Shown: positions 1 through 6,225 of the stretch, piece by piece | Layout of the letters: each line of letters opens with the position of its first letter | How positions within the stretch are numbered: position 1 is the first letter of the stretch | Source of the DNA: an uncultured Wenzhouxiangella sp. | Lineage (GTDB): Bacteria > Pseudomonadota > Gammaproteobacteria > Xanthomonadales > Wenzhouxiangellaceae | Direction of reading: 5' to 3' | DNA: 8,591 nt | NCBI GenBank assembly: GCA_937876395.1 | Contig: CALEIM010000007.1 | Coordinates: 1-8,591 of the forward strand | Translations under genes and position numbers: made by a program | The notes under the pieces: generated by a model | Told to the model about the DNA's origin: nothing | What the model saw: the letters and a program-made list of their open reading frames with translations, nothing else | The model's database searches: none

Positions 1-1493
1 ACGTGGTAAACGCCGGCCTGCGGCGCGGAGAAGGTGCAGCTCTCATTGTTGCCGTTTCGCCATGGGCGACAGTCGTAGGTCGAGGTCGTGGGCTGCGCGC
101 CGCGGCGCACGTACAGGTCCGCGTCGCCGCTGCCGCCGGCGATGCTGATCTGCAGGTTGGTGGCGCCTGACGGAACCGTGATGGTCCAGTACTGCGTGCT
201 GCCGCTGGCACCGGAGACGCCCGTGACCGGGACCCCATTGCCCAGCTCACCGGGGCCCGGGCCGGGGCCCGGGCCCGGATCACCGCCACCGCCGCCGAAC
301 CGGGAATACAGCATCCGGTTGGGCGAACCGCTGCCCGGGTTGCCGACCACGCCAGTGGTCGAATTCGAGTTGATCGCATTCTCCACCTGGGACGGGGACG
401 CAGCCGGATTGTCGGCCAGGTACAGGGCCGCCACCCCGGCCACGTGCGGTGCTGCCATCGAGGTGCCGCTGATGGTGTTGGTGGCTGAATTGCTGGTGTG
501 CCAGGCGGATGTGATGCTTGAACCCGGAGCGAAGATATCGACGCAGCTTCCGTAGTTGGAGAAGCTGGAGCGAGTATCGCTGCTGGTCGTCGAGCCGACC
601 GTGATGGCCGCAGATGAGCGCGCCGGCGACACATTGCAGGCATTCTGGTTTTCGTTGCCAGCGGCCACGACGACGGTTATGCCGTTGTTGCGCATATTGG
701 CGACTGCATTGTCGGTTGCCGTCGAGGCACCGCCGCCCAAACTCATATTGGCCACGGCTGGAAACTGAGCGTTTGCGGCAACCCAGTCCATGCCGGCGAT
801 CACCCCGGAGTTGGGCCCTGTGCCGCTGCAGTTCAGCACGCGCACGGCGTGGACCGTGGCGCCTTTGGCCACGCCGTAGACGCTGCCTGCGGCGGAGCCG
901 GCAACGTGGGTGCCGTGGCCGTTGCAGTCGTTCCAGCCGCGGCCGTCGTTGATTGCGCTGTAGCCGTTGCCCATGCGGCCGCTGAACTGGCTGTGCGAGC
1001 CGCGCACGCCGCTATCAATGACGTAGATGTGCACGTTGCTGGCGGTGGTGTTGTAGACATAGCTGCCGTTGAGCGGCCGGTCGCGCTGATCAATCCGGTC
1101 AAGGCCCCAGGTCGCATTGTTCTGGGTGGCATTGATCGACACGATGCCATCTTCTTCGACATAGGCGACGCGATCGTCGAGCAGCAGCCGGACCAGGGCA
1201 TTTTCGTCCGCTTCAACCACAAAGCCGGGCAGAACATGCGTATAGGTGGTCTGGACGCGTGCGCCGTGCATGCGCCCCATGCTCTGGGCAACGCTGGCAA
1301 CCGAGCTGCCGTTCGTTAGCTGGTTGCCCTGATCGCGGTGACCAAGCGTGGCCACATCATCCTTGAGGACGACGATATAGCGCCCTTCGATGGGCTGTTT
1401 GGCGGTGCGTAATTCGGAGGCTGGCGTGCTGGTGGTGAATGCCATAGCCAGCACAAGTGCACCGGCCAGGCGGAGGAGTTGCTTGGGTATCAT
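1..1493 (-). CDS. Secreted subtilisin-like (S8, aqualysin/proteinase K-type) serine protease with PPC domain, 3' end missing
   Basis: Exported endopeptidase, probably secreted outside the cell. Reading the minus strand from the ATG at 1493 gives 497 full codons with no stop before the left edge. Residues 1-25 form a signal peptide (K4, R8, hydrophobic core, likely cleavage after A25). Residues about 38-118 resemble an inhibitor I9 propeptide (YIVVLKDD at the start, VAYVEED at the end). The catalytic domain starts near residue 122 and keeps D160 (VIDSGV), H193 (NGHGTHVAG), oxyanion N280 (AAGNEN) and S345 (GTSMAAPHVAG). Cysteines 190/222 and 286/317 match the spacing of the two aqualysin I disulfides, so I predict the same pairs. 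A GGGGG stretch and five PG repeats (residues 400-415) lead into a PPC domain (DADLYVRRG, two Cys around residue 480). Only the last strand or so of this PPC domain is probably missing. The start is supported by a GGGAG ribosome site. Family is very sure; substrate is unknown. Confidence 0.95.
   Translation of the reverse strand, partial: MIPKQLLRLAGALVLAMAFTTSTPASELRTAKQPIEGRYIVVLKDDVATLGHRDQGNQLTNGSSVASVAQSMGRMHGARVQTTYTHVLPGFVVEADENALVRLLLDDRVAYVEEDGIVSINATQNNATWGLDRIDQRDRPLNGSYVYNTTASNVHIYVIDSGVRGSHSQFSGRMGNGYSAINDGRGWNDCNGHGTHVAGSAAGSVYGVAKGATVHAVRVLNCSGTGPNSGVIAGMDWVAANAQFPAVANMSLGGGASTATDNAVANMRNNGITVVVAAGNENQNACNVSPARSSAAITVGSTTSSDTRSSFSNYGSCVDIFAPGSSITSAWHTSNSATNTISGTSMAAPHVAGVAALYLADNPAASPSQVENAINSNSTTGVVGNPGSGSPNRMLYSRFGGGGGDPGPGPGPGPGELGNGVPVTGVSGASGSTQYWTITVPSGATNLQISIAGGSGDADLYVRRGAQPTTSTYDCRPWRNGNNESCTFSAPQAGVYH
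251..278. repeat. Two tandem 12-bp GC-only repeats encoding the Pro-Gly linker
   Basis: The 12-mer CGGGGCCCGGGC occurs twice back to back (251-262 and 263-274), followed by CCGG. It lies inside the protease gene and encodes part of the (PG)5 linker at residues 406-415, between the catalytic and PPC domains. Each 12-bp unit adds four residues without shifting the frame, so copy number could vary harmlessly. The run is self-complementary and could also form hairpins. Confidence 0.85.
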
Positions 1494-1501
1494 TTGGGAA
1501 T

Positions 1502-1506
1502 CTCCC
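1502..1506 (-). promoter_or_regulatory. Ribosome binding site of the subtilase, inside a small hairpin
   Basis: On the minus strand GGGAG lies 8 bases upstream of the ATG at 1493, which supports that start. The same bases sit in a short inverted repeat, GGGA-GAT-TCCC (1506 down to 1496). The Shine-Dalgarno could therefore pair with the bases just before the start codon. A stem of only four pairs is weak, so any effect on translation is speculative. Confidence 0.6.
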
Positions 1507-1570
1507 GATTCGATCAATCATGGTTCCCCTTGATCGCTTTTTGGCTCCACCCTCATGGAGTCAGGGTACG

Positions 1571-1576
1571 GGTATA
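1571..1576 (-). promoter_or_regulatory. Possible -10 element of the subtilase promoter (weak)
   Basis: The minus strand reads TATACC here, a four-of-six match to TATAAT, with no good -35 hexamer about 17 bases upstream. If transcription began about 7 bases further on, near 1564, the centre of the CRP-like palindrome would fall near -71.5. That is one of the helical-phase spacings used by class I CRP activation. This is a pattern match only. Confidence 0.25.
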
Positions 1577-1627
1577 CACGAAAACGGACGGTGATTTCCA
1601 GTAAATTCCGGTTTAATTTGGGTAGAA

Positions 1628-1643
1628 TGTGATAAATATCACT
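1628..1643. promoter_or_regulatory. CRP/Clp-type operator palindrome
   Basis: The sequence TGTGATAAATATCACT matches the CRP-family consensus TGTGA-N6-TCACA at nine of ten defined positions, with perfect 6-bp arms GTGATA/TATCAC around a 2-bp centre. It lies in the A/T-rich middle of the divergent region, about 135 bp from the subtilase ATG and 143-150 bp from the dehydrogenase start. It could therefore serve either gene. In Xanthomonas the CRP homologue Clp binds this type of site and activates extracellular enzyme genes; whether this organism has Clp, Vfr or CRP cannot be told from here. It also resembles an FNR box (TGAT-N4-ATCA), but the outer bases favour CRP. Confidence 0.6.
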
Positions 1644-1785
1644 GAAAAGGGTTTATCTGGGGCTACCTTGTTGTACCAGCCCTTTATCGAGATCGAACGA
1701 GCCAGGCTGCTGTCAATCGGACAACAAGTTATGCTGTTCTGGTCCAGTCGTTCTCAACCCATTGTTGCCAATCTCCTTGATCACC

Positions 1786-3168
1786 ATGCCCGCCGAACCT
1801 GAACAATACCCCAAGCTGCTGGCCGAACTGCGGACCAGTTTTGCTGCCGGACATACGCGCTCGCTGGAATGGCGACGCAGCCAGCTTGCAGCTCTGGCAC
1901 GCATGCTCCGTGAGAACGAGGAGCGCATTGCCGCTGCCCTGGCCAGGGATCTGGGCAAGCCGGCGCAGGAAGTGCTGTTGGGCGAGACCGCGTTGCTGTT
2001 TGCCGAGATCGGTCACGCCCGCAAGCAGCTCAAGCGCTGGGCGCGACGGCGGCGGGTGTCCACGCCGGTGCTGGCCCAGCCCGGCCGAAGCTGGGTGCAG
2101 CCCGAGCCACTCGGTGTCGTGTTGATCATTGGTGCCTGGAATTATCCGATCCAGCTCTTGCTCGGGCCGCTTATTCCGGCCCTGGCGGCCGGAAACTGTG
2201 CCGTGCTCAAGCCCTCGGAGGTGGCTGAATCGACATCAGCCCTGATCGCCGAGATTGTGCCGAACTACCTTGACCAGGATGCGGTGCGCGTCGTCGAAGG
2301 CGGGGTTGAGGAAACCACCGCGCTGCTCAAGCTGCGCTATGACCATATTTTCTATACCGGCGGCGCCTCAGTCGGCCGGATCATCATGCGGGCCGCTGCC
2401 GAACATCTGACGCCGGTCACTCTGGAGCTCGGCGGCAAGAGTCCCTGTGTCGTCGATGCCGGCGCGGATCTGGCCTCGGCGGCGCGCCGCATCGTGTGGG
2501 GCAAGTTTCTCAATGCCGGTCAGACCTGCATCGCGCCGGACTATGTTCTGGTCGGGCGCGAGCAGCGCAATGAACTGATCAGCGCCATCGAACATGAGCT
2601 GTTCGAGATGTACGGCAGCGACCGGCTGGGCAGCGACGACTATTGCAAGATCATCAACCAGCGTCACTTCGAGCGCCTGCTTGGGCTGCTCGACAGCGGG
2701 CACCTGGCCATCGGCGGCAAGCACGATGCCGAGCGCTGTCGTATCGAGCCGACCGTACTGATTGACGTAAAACCGGATTCGGCGATCATGGGCGAGGAGA
2801 TTTTCGGACCGATTCTGCCCATCATCGAGGTCGAGGATCTGGACCAGGCCATGGCCTTTATTACCGCCCGCGACAAGCCGCTGGCGGCCTATCTGTTCAC
2901 CCGGTCGAGCGAATCCGAGCAGCGTTTTGCGGCCGCCGTGTCGACCGGAAACCTGTGCATCAACGACACCCTGATGTTCATGCTCGTCCCCGAGCTGCCG
3001 TTTGGCGGCGTGGGCATGAGCGGTATGGGCCAATACCACGGGCGGACCGGTTTTGATCGTCTCTCGCATCTGAAATCGTTGATGAAACGCGGCCGCTTCC
3101 CTGAACTTTCTGTTCGCTTTCCGCCTTATACCGGCTTCAAGATGCGTCTGCTGAAGTGGCTGAGTTGA
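1786..3168 (+). CDS. Class 3 aldehyde dehydrogenase (fatty/aromatic aldehyde type)
   Basis: NAD(P)-dependent oxidation of an aldehyde to the carboxylic acid. Counting from the ATG at 1786 the protein has 460 residues, a usual length for the ALDH3 branch. That branch is shorter than the roughly 500-residue ALDH1/2 enzymes. Visible landmarks are N119 in GAWNYP (oxyanion), general base E214 in LELGGKSP, nucleophile C248 in NAGQTCIAPDY, and E338 in EEIFGP (cofactor ribose contact). PFGGVGMSGMGQYHG is the typical ALDH3 C-terminal signature. The C-terminal tail (RFPPYTGFKMRLLKWLS) resembles fatty aldehyde and coniferyl aldehyde dehydrogenases. I chose ATG 1786; an in-frame TTG at 1762 would add eight residues, but neither start has a clear Shine-Dalgarno. 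It is the first of three same-strand genes and is followed 28 bp later by an acyltransferase, which points to long-chain aldehydes as substrate. The substrate is inferred. Confidence 0.93.
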   Translation: MPAEPEQYPKLLAELRTSFAAGHTRSLEWRRSQLAALARMLRENEERIAAALARDLGKPAQEVLLGETALLFAEIGHARKQLKRWARRRRVSTPVLAQPGRSWVQPEPLGVVLIIGAWNYPIQLLLGPLIPALAAGNCAVLKPSEVAESTSALIAEIVPNYLDQDAVRVVEGGVEETTALLKLRYDHIFYTGGASVGRIIMRAAAEHLTPVTLELGGKSPCVVDAGADLASAARRIVWGKFLNAGQTCIAPDYVLVGREQRNELISAIEHELFEMYGSDRLGSDDYCKIINQRHFERLLGLLDSGHLAIGGKHDAERCRIEPTVLIDVKPDSAIMGEEIFGPILPIIEVEDLDQAMAFITARDKPLAAYLFTRSSESEQRFAAAVSTGNLCINDTLMFMLVPELPFGGVGMSGMGQYHGRTGFDRLSHLKSLMKRGRFPELSVRFPPYTGFKMRLLKWLS

Positions 3169-3196
3169 GTGCCAGACCCGAGTCAATCAGACTGAA

Positions 3197-4036
3197 ATGA
3201 GTGACTCAGGGGAACGGGCTGCCGACGAGCGCCGTGAAGATTTTGTCCGCGCCAATGACACGCTGCGGGAATGGTTGTGGTCGACGATCAACGCGATCCA
3301 GCTGCTGTTTACCCTGAGCTGGACAGCATTTGGTATCAGTATCGCGCTGCTGGTACGTCTGCTGACGGGCAGTGAGCGCATCCCGCTGCGCATGGCGGCC
3401 TGGCCGTGGGCGCCGGGCCTGATTTATGGGGCCGGAGCCCGGGTAGATGCAGCCGGCTTTGAGCAGATCGATTTTTCACGCCCCTATCTGGTGGTAGCCA
3501 ATCATCAGTCGATGATTGATATCTGTGCGCTGTTCATGACGGTGCCGACGCCGTTGCGTTTCATGCTCAAGTCTTCGCTGGGGAAGGTGCCGTTCCTCGG
3601 CTGGTATACCCGCGCCATGCGAATGATCCTGCTTGAGCGCGGGAAACCGTCGATGATTCGACAGCAGCTTGAAGACGCGGCCGATTTGCTCGATCAAGGG
3701 CATAGCCTGGCCGCTTTCCCGGAAGGAACGCGCAGCAGCAGCGGCCGAATCGCGCCTTTCCGGCCCGGTGCGTTTCAGGCAGCCATTGCCGCCGGGGTGC
3801 CGGTTCTGCCGATTGCTCTGGTGGGCAGCGGCGAGATCATGCCGCCTGGCAGTTTCAGGATTCGGCCCGGCCGAATTCGCCTGCTCGTTGGTCAGCCAAT
3901 CCCGACCAGTGGCCTTGGCCGCGGCGATCGTCGTCTGCTGGCTGAACAGGCGCACCGGGCCGTTGTTGAACTCAAGCAGACACTTGATGTACAGCCCGGC
4001 TGCCCGTCCAGGGCCGCTCTGTCCAGCTTGCGCTGA
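3197..4036 (+). CDS. 1-acyl-sn-glycerol-3-phosphate acyltransferase (PlsC family)
   Basis: Transfers an acyl chain to lysophosphatidic acid or a related lysolipid at the inner membrane, giving phosphatidic acid. The 279-residue protein has a charged N-terminus, one membrane helix at about residues 33-55, and all four acyltransferase blocks. These are NHQSMID (H103 and D108, the HX4D catalytic pair), GKVPFLGWYTRAMRMILLERG (129-149), FPEGTRS (174-180, phosphate binding) and VPVLPIAL (201-208). The length is slightly above the usual 240-250 because of the N-terminal extension. The ATG at 3197 has only a weak upstream ribosome site. The gene lies 28 bp after the aldehyde dehydrogenase and 69 bp before the FHA-EAL gene, so the three are probably cotranscribed. 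Family is very sure. It could be the housekeeping PlsC or a specialised paralogue, so I give no symbol. Confidence 0.93.
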   Translation: MSDSGERAADERREDFVRANDTLREWLWSTINAIQLLFTLSWTAFGISIALLVRLLTGSERIPLRMAAWPWAPGLIYGAGARVDAAGFEQIDFSRPYLVVANHQSMIDICALFMTVPTPLRFMLKSSLGKVPFLGWYTRAMRMILLERGKPSMIRQQLEDAADLLDQGHSLAAFPEGTRSSSGRIAPFRPGAFQAAIAAGVPVLPIALVGSGEIMPPGSFRIRPGRIRLLVGQPIPTSGLGRGDRRLLAEQAHRAVVELKQTLDVQPGCPSRAALSSLR

Positions 4037-4094
4037 TCGGGTATTGCGCAGATACTGGCGAACATGTCCCGAGTTGGGCAAGACAGGATCAGGC

Positions 4095-4103
4095 GGGAGA
4101 GGG
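4095..4103 (+). promoter_or_regulatory. Ribosome binding site that sets the FHA-EAL start at 4106
   Basis: The purine-rich run GGGAGAGGG ends two bases before the ATG at 4106, with its first GGGAG at a normal 6-base spacing. An in-frame ATG at 4064 would add 14 residues (MSRVGQDRIRRERV) before the FHA fold but has no such site. The downstream start is therefore preferred. Confidence 0.7.
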
Positions 4104-4105
4104 TA

Positions 4106-5230
4106 ATGAGCCAACGATTCTATCTGGAAAGTTCCGGCAAAGACTCATCTGTGCCAGCTCATGTCCATCTGGATAAATTTCCGGCCATCATTGGTCGACA
4201 TCCAGACTGTGCAATCCAGTTTGTTCTTGACCGCCTGTCACGAACCCATGCGCGCATTGATTACCGGGACGGGCGACTCAGGATTGCCGACCTGGGCAGC
4301 ACCAACGGCACTTTTGTCAATCATCGGCGGGTGAGCGGGGCGGTCTGGCTGCAGGTCGGTGACGTGGTGCACCTGGCCGACCATGAATTCCGACTGATGG
4401 CCGATGACGTGCCGAGCATGCCCGCTGCGTTGTCCGGTGGCGATGCGACGCTGGTGGGTATGGCAGCTTTGCCAAAGGATTTTCCCCTTCATTTGGCCGC
4501 GTTTCGTGACTTGCTTGACGGCGAGAAGGTCACCAGCTTTGGTCAGCCAATAGTGGCCGCTAGCGGTGAAGCGTTTGCCGTTGAACTGCTGGGCCGCAGC
4601 GCGCATGCCGAGCTGGACCAGGGGCCCGAGCAGTTATTTGCCCTGGCCTCGACGCTCAATGCGGAGACCCGTCTGAGCCGCCTGTTCAGGCGCTGCAGTT
4701 TCGAGCTTGCCAGTCAGGCCGGCCTGACCATGCCGCTGTTCTTCAACACTCACCCGACCGAGTGCGAGGACATGCCGATGCTGATCGACGACCTGCAGGG
4801 CCTGAGGGCAGCTTTCCCCGGGCTTGAGCTGGTGTTCGAGGTTCACGAGTCAGCGGTGACCGATCTTGGCCTGATGGGCGAGGTGCGCCAGGAGCTTGAG
4901 CGTATTGATATCAGGCTGGCCTACGATGATTTTGGCGCCGGCCAGGCCCGGCTTCTGGAGCTGGTCGAGGTGCCGCCGCATTTTCTCAAGTTCGATATGG
5001 GGCTGATCCGTGACATGACCAGCCGCGACTCGGCGCGCTATCGTCTGCTTGCCGAGCTCAACCGCATGATCACTGATCTGGGTGTGTCCACCGTGATTGA
5101 AGGGGTTGAAGATGAAGCAACCGCAGCACTGTGCCGCGAGATCGGCATCGACTACCTGCAGGGTTTTCTGTTCGGCCGCCCGCGTCCCCTGATGAACTAC
5201 CACCACACGGAAAAGGACAGCGAGCCGTAG
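4106..5230 (+). CDS. FHA domain-EAL domain protein, predicted cyclic-di-GMP phosphodiesterase
   Basis: Predicted cytoplasmic enzyme hydrolysing c-di-GMP to pGpG, with a phosphothreonine-reading module in front; 374 residues. The FHA domain (about 5-98) has G30-R31, S45-R46-x-H48 and G64-STNG-68, the peptide-binding signature. A short linker leads to the EAL domain (about 125-362). Its metal and catalytic residues all appear present: E160 (ELL in place of EAL), N214, E245/E248 (FEVHE), D274-D275 (DDFGAG), K295 (LKFD), E332 (IEGVE) and Q352 (LQGF). There is no GGDEF domain, signal peptide or membrane segment. It is the last gene of the plus-strand cluster, and its final 34 bp overlap the end of the opposing lpxR-like gene. 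The preserved residues argue for an active enzyme, not a mere binding protein. FHA binding would imply control by a Ser/Thr kinase, which is not visible here. Confidence 0.92.
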   Translation: MSQRFYLESSGKDSSVPAHVHLDKFPAIIGRHPDCAIQFVLDRLSRTHARIDYRDGRLRIADLGSTNGTFVNHRRVSGAVWLQVGDVVHLADHEFRLMADDVPSMPAALSGGDATLVGMAALPKDFPLHLAAFRDLLDGEKVTSFGQPIVAASGEAFAVELLGRSAHAELDQGPEQLFALASTLNAETRLSRLFRRCSFELASQAGLTMPLFFNTHPTECEDMPMLIDDLQGLRAAFPGLELVFEVHESAVTDLGLMGEVRQELERIDIRLAYDDFGAGQARLLELVEVPPHFLKFDMGLIRDMTSRDSARYRLLAELNRMITDLGVSTVIEGVEDEATAALCREIGIDYLQGFLFGRPRPLMNYHHTEKDSEP

Positions 5231-6225
5231 CTGGTCGATCCGGCCTGTTTCAGGAACTCCTCCGATCGCCAGACGTGCGTATAGGAGACCCGAAGCGGGC
5301 CACGAGCGTAGACAAAACCGGCAAAGGTTTCGCCAACCATCCGTTCCCGGCTGACACCAGTCACGCCGCCAAAGGTGTTGCCCTCCAGAAACATGTCGCG
5401 AAACACGCGCCGACCTTCAACGCCGATGTAGAGGTACCAGGACGGTTCGGCCGACGGCATGAAATAGCTGGCGCCCGAGATGGCCGGGGTGATGCGCGGT
5501 GGTCCATGATCCCGCGGCAGGGAGCGGCCAATGCGCAAAAAACCGCCGACTGACGCATGGGTATGCGCATTGCCGGCCGTTGCACCGGCCATCCAGGTGG
5601 CATCGAAGCGGGGGCCTGAATCACCGGCCATGGACAGAAAACGCCGAAACCGGGAGTAGCCGACCTGGACCGTGGGCTCGTTGCGAATCTGCGTGCCCCA
5701 GCCGCGCGGGCGCGGCGAGCCGATGGCGGAATGAATGCTGCGCTGAATTTCCTCGCCAAAAGCCCAGGGCCCGACAAGACCCAATCCGACGTGAACGCGG
5801 TCCGCCCCTCGGTCGGTCAGCGTGCCGGTGGAGAACTGCACGTTGAGCCAGGCGGCGTAAGGGCGGTCATCGGGGGGCAATAGCGGCTCTTCGATGTCGG
5901 CCGGCGTGTACAGATTGTGGCTGATTGACAGGCGGTAAGGCAGCACGTCAGCCTCGTCGATGCCCGGAAAACGATAGGCCAGACGCTCCAGCCAGGTCGG
6001 CGGCGAGCGAAGATGGCCGACCCGCGACACACGTATTCCGTTGGTGTAGTAGCGATCTTCCCCGGAAAAAATGTCGTTTTCGTACTCGATGACCCAGATC
6101 GAATGATCTTCGAGACTTTCAGGGCGCAGCTCCGGCTCCCGCGGCTCTGAAGCCCACAGCAAAGCTGGCAGACACAGCCCCACAGCCGCAGCGAACTGGA
6201 TGGAACTCCTAGAGAACCTGGTCAA
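5197..6225 (-). CDS. lpxR: LpxR-like lipid A 3'-O-deacylase (DUF2219), outer-membrane beta-barrel
   Basis: LpxR removes the 3'-acyloxyacyl chain of lipid A in the outer membrane in a calcium-dependent reaction. The 342-residue protein has a signal peptide (R3, R6, hydrophobic 10-23, cleavage near A25). It also has the family hallmarks E49-N50-D51-x-F followed by DRYYTNG (58-63), DDRPYAAWL (119-127), and GLVGPWAFGEEIQRSIH (149-165) then GWGTQIRNEP (175-184). H165 aligns with the family's catalytic histidine and N50/D51 with its other active-site residues, judged from memory of the Salmonella enzyme. It ends in aromatic residues (SFSVWW), as outer-membrane barrels do. The start is TTG at 6225, backed by GAGGGT 6 bases upstream. 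The start overlaps the end of ccmI by 17 bp, so translation is probably coupled. The barrel family is sure; exact lipid A activity is inferred. Confidence 0.88.
   Translation of the reverse strand: MTRFSRSSIQFAAAVGLCLPALLWASEPREPELRPESLEDHSIWVIEYENDIFSGEDRYYTNGIRVSRVGHLRSPPTWLERLAYRFPGIDEADVLPYRLSISHNLYTPADIEEPLLPPDDRPYAAWLNVQFSTGTLTDRGADRVHVGLGLVGPWAFGEEIQRSIHSAIGSPRPRGWGTQIRNEPTVQVGYSRFRRFLSMAGDSGPRFDATWMAGATAGNAHTHASVGGFLRIGRSLPRDHGPPRITPAISGASYFMPSAEPSWYLYIGVEGRRVFRDMFLEGNTFGGVTGVSRERMVGETFAGFVYARGPLRVSYTHVWRSEEFLKQAGSTSYGSLSFSVWW

Larger units (their letters stand above)
1494..1785. other. Divergent intergenic region between the subtilase and the aldehyde dehydrogenase cluster
   Basis: This is the only long non-coding stretch in the window. 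It is clearly richer in A/T around 1590-1660 than the genes on either side, as expected for promoters firing in both directions. It holds a CRP-like palindrome at 1628-1643. It also has a 7-bp inverted repeat, CGATCAA/TTGATCG (1511-1517 and 1530-1536), in the protease leader. Competing short repeats (CTCCA/TGGAG at 1545-1560, ACCCT/AGGGT at 1549-1567) lie beside it. A GGGCT/AGCCC repeat (1660-1664, 1678-1682) lies on the dehydrogenase side. I found no convincing -35/-10 pair for either gene and no small gene. Confidence 0.7.

Noticed and set aside
88..1319. Open plus-strand frames (88-555, 556-768, 849-1319) and a minus-strand frame (833-1300) at the left end
   Set aside because: They lie opposite or out of frame with the subtilase, whose minus-strand reading has signal peptide, propeptide, catalytic triad and PPC domain. 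The alternative proteins are compositionally odd and match no family.
1511..1542. Inverted repeat CGATCAA/TTGATCG followed by CTTTTT, resembling a plus-strand intrinsic terminator
   Set aside because: The stem is short and A/T-rich with a 12-base loop, and no plus-strand gene lies upstream to terminate. It is better seen as part of the protease leader.
1629..1642. FNR/DNR-type box (TGAT-N4-ATCA) reading of the palindrome
   Set aside because: The outermost bases are G and C where FNR wants T and A, while the CRP consensus fits at nine of ten positions. FNR-family binding is not excluded but is less likely.
2368..3186. A 272-codon minus-strand frame inside the aldehyde dehydrogenase gene
   Set aside because: It is a shadow of high-GC codon use. 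The plus-strand gene has all ALDH3 motifs and the minus frame has none I recognise.
4064..4105. Longer start for the FHA-EAL protein at ATG 4064
   Set aside because: The ATG at 4106 has a much better ribosome site, and the extra 14 residues do not belong to the FHA fold.
3476..4114. A 212-codon minus-strand frame opposite the acyltransferase
   Set aside because: No recognisable motif, and it overlaps the complete PlsC-family gene.
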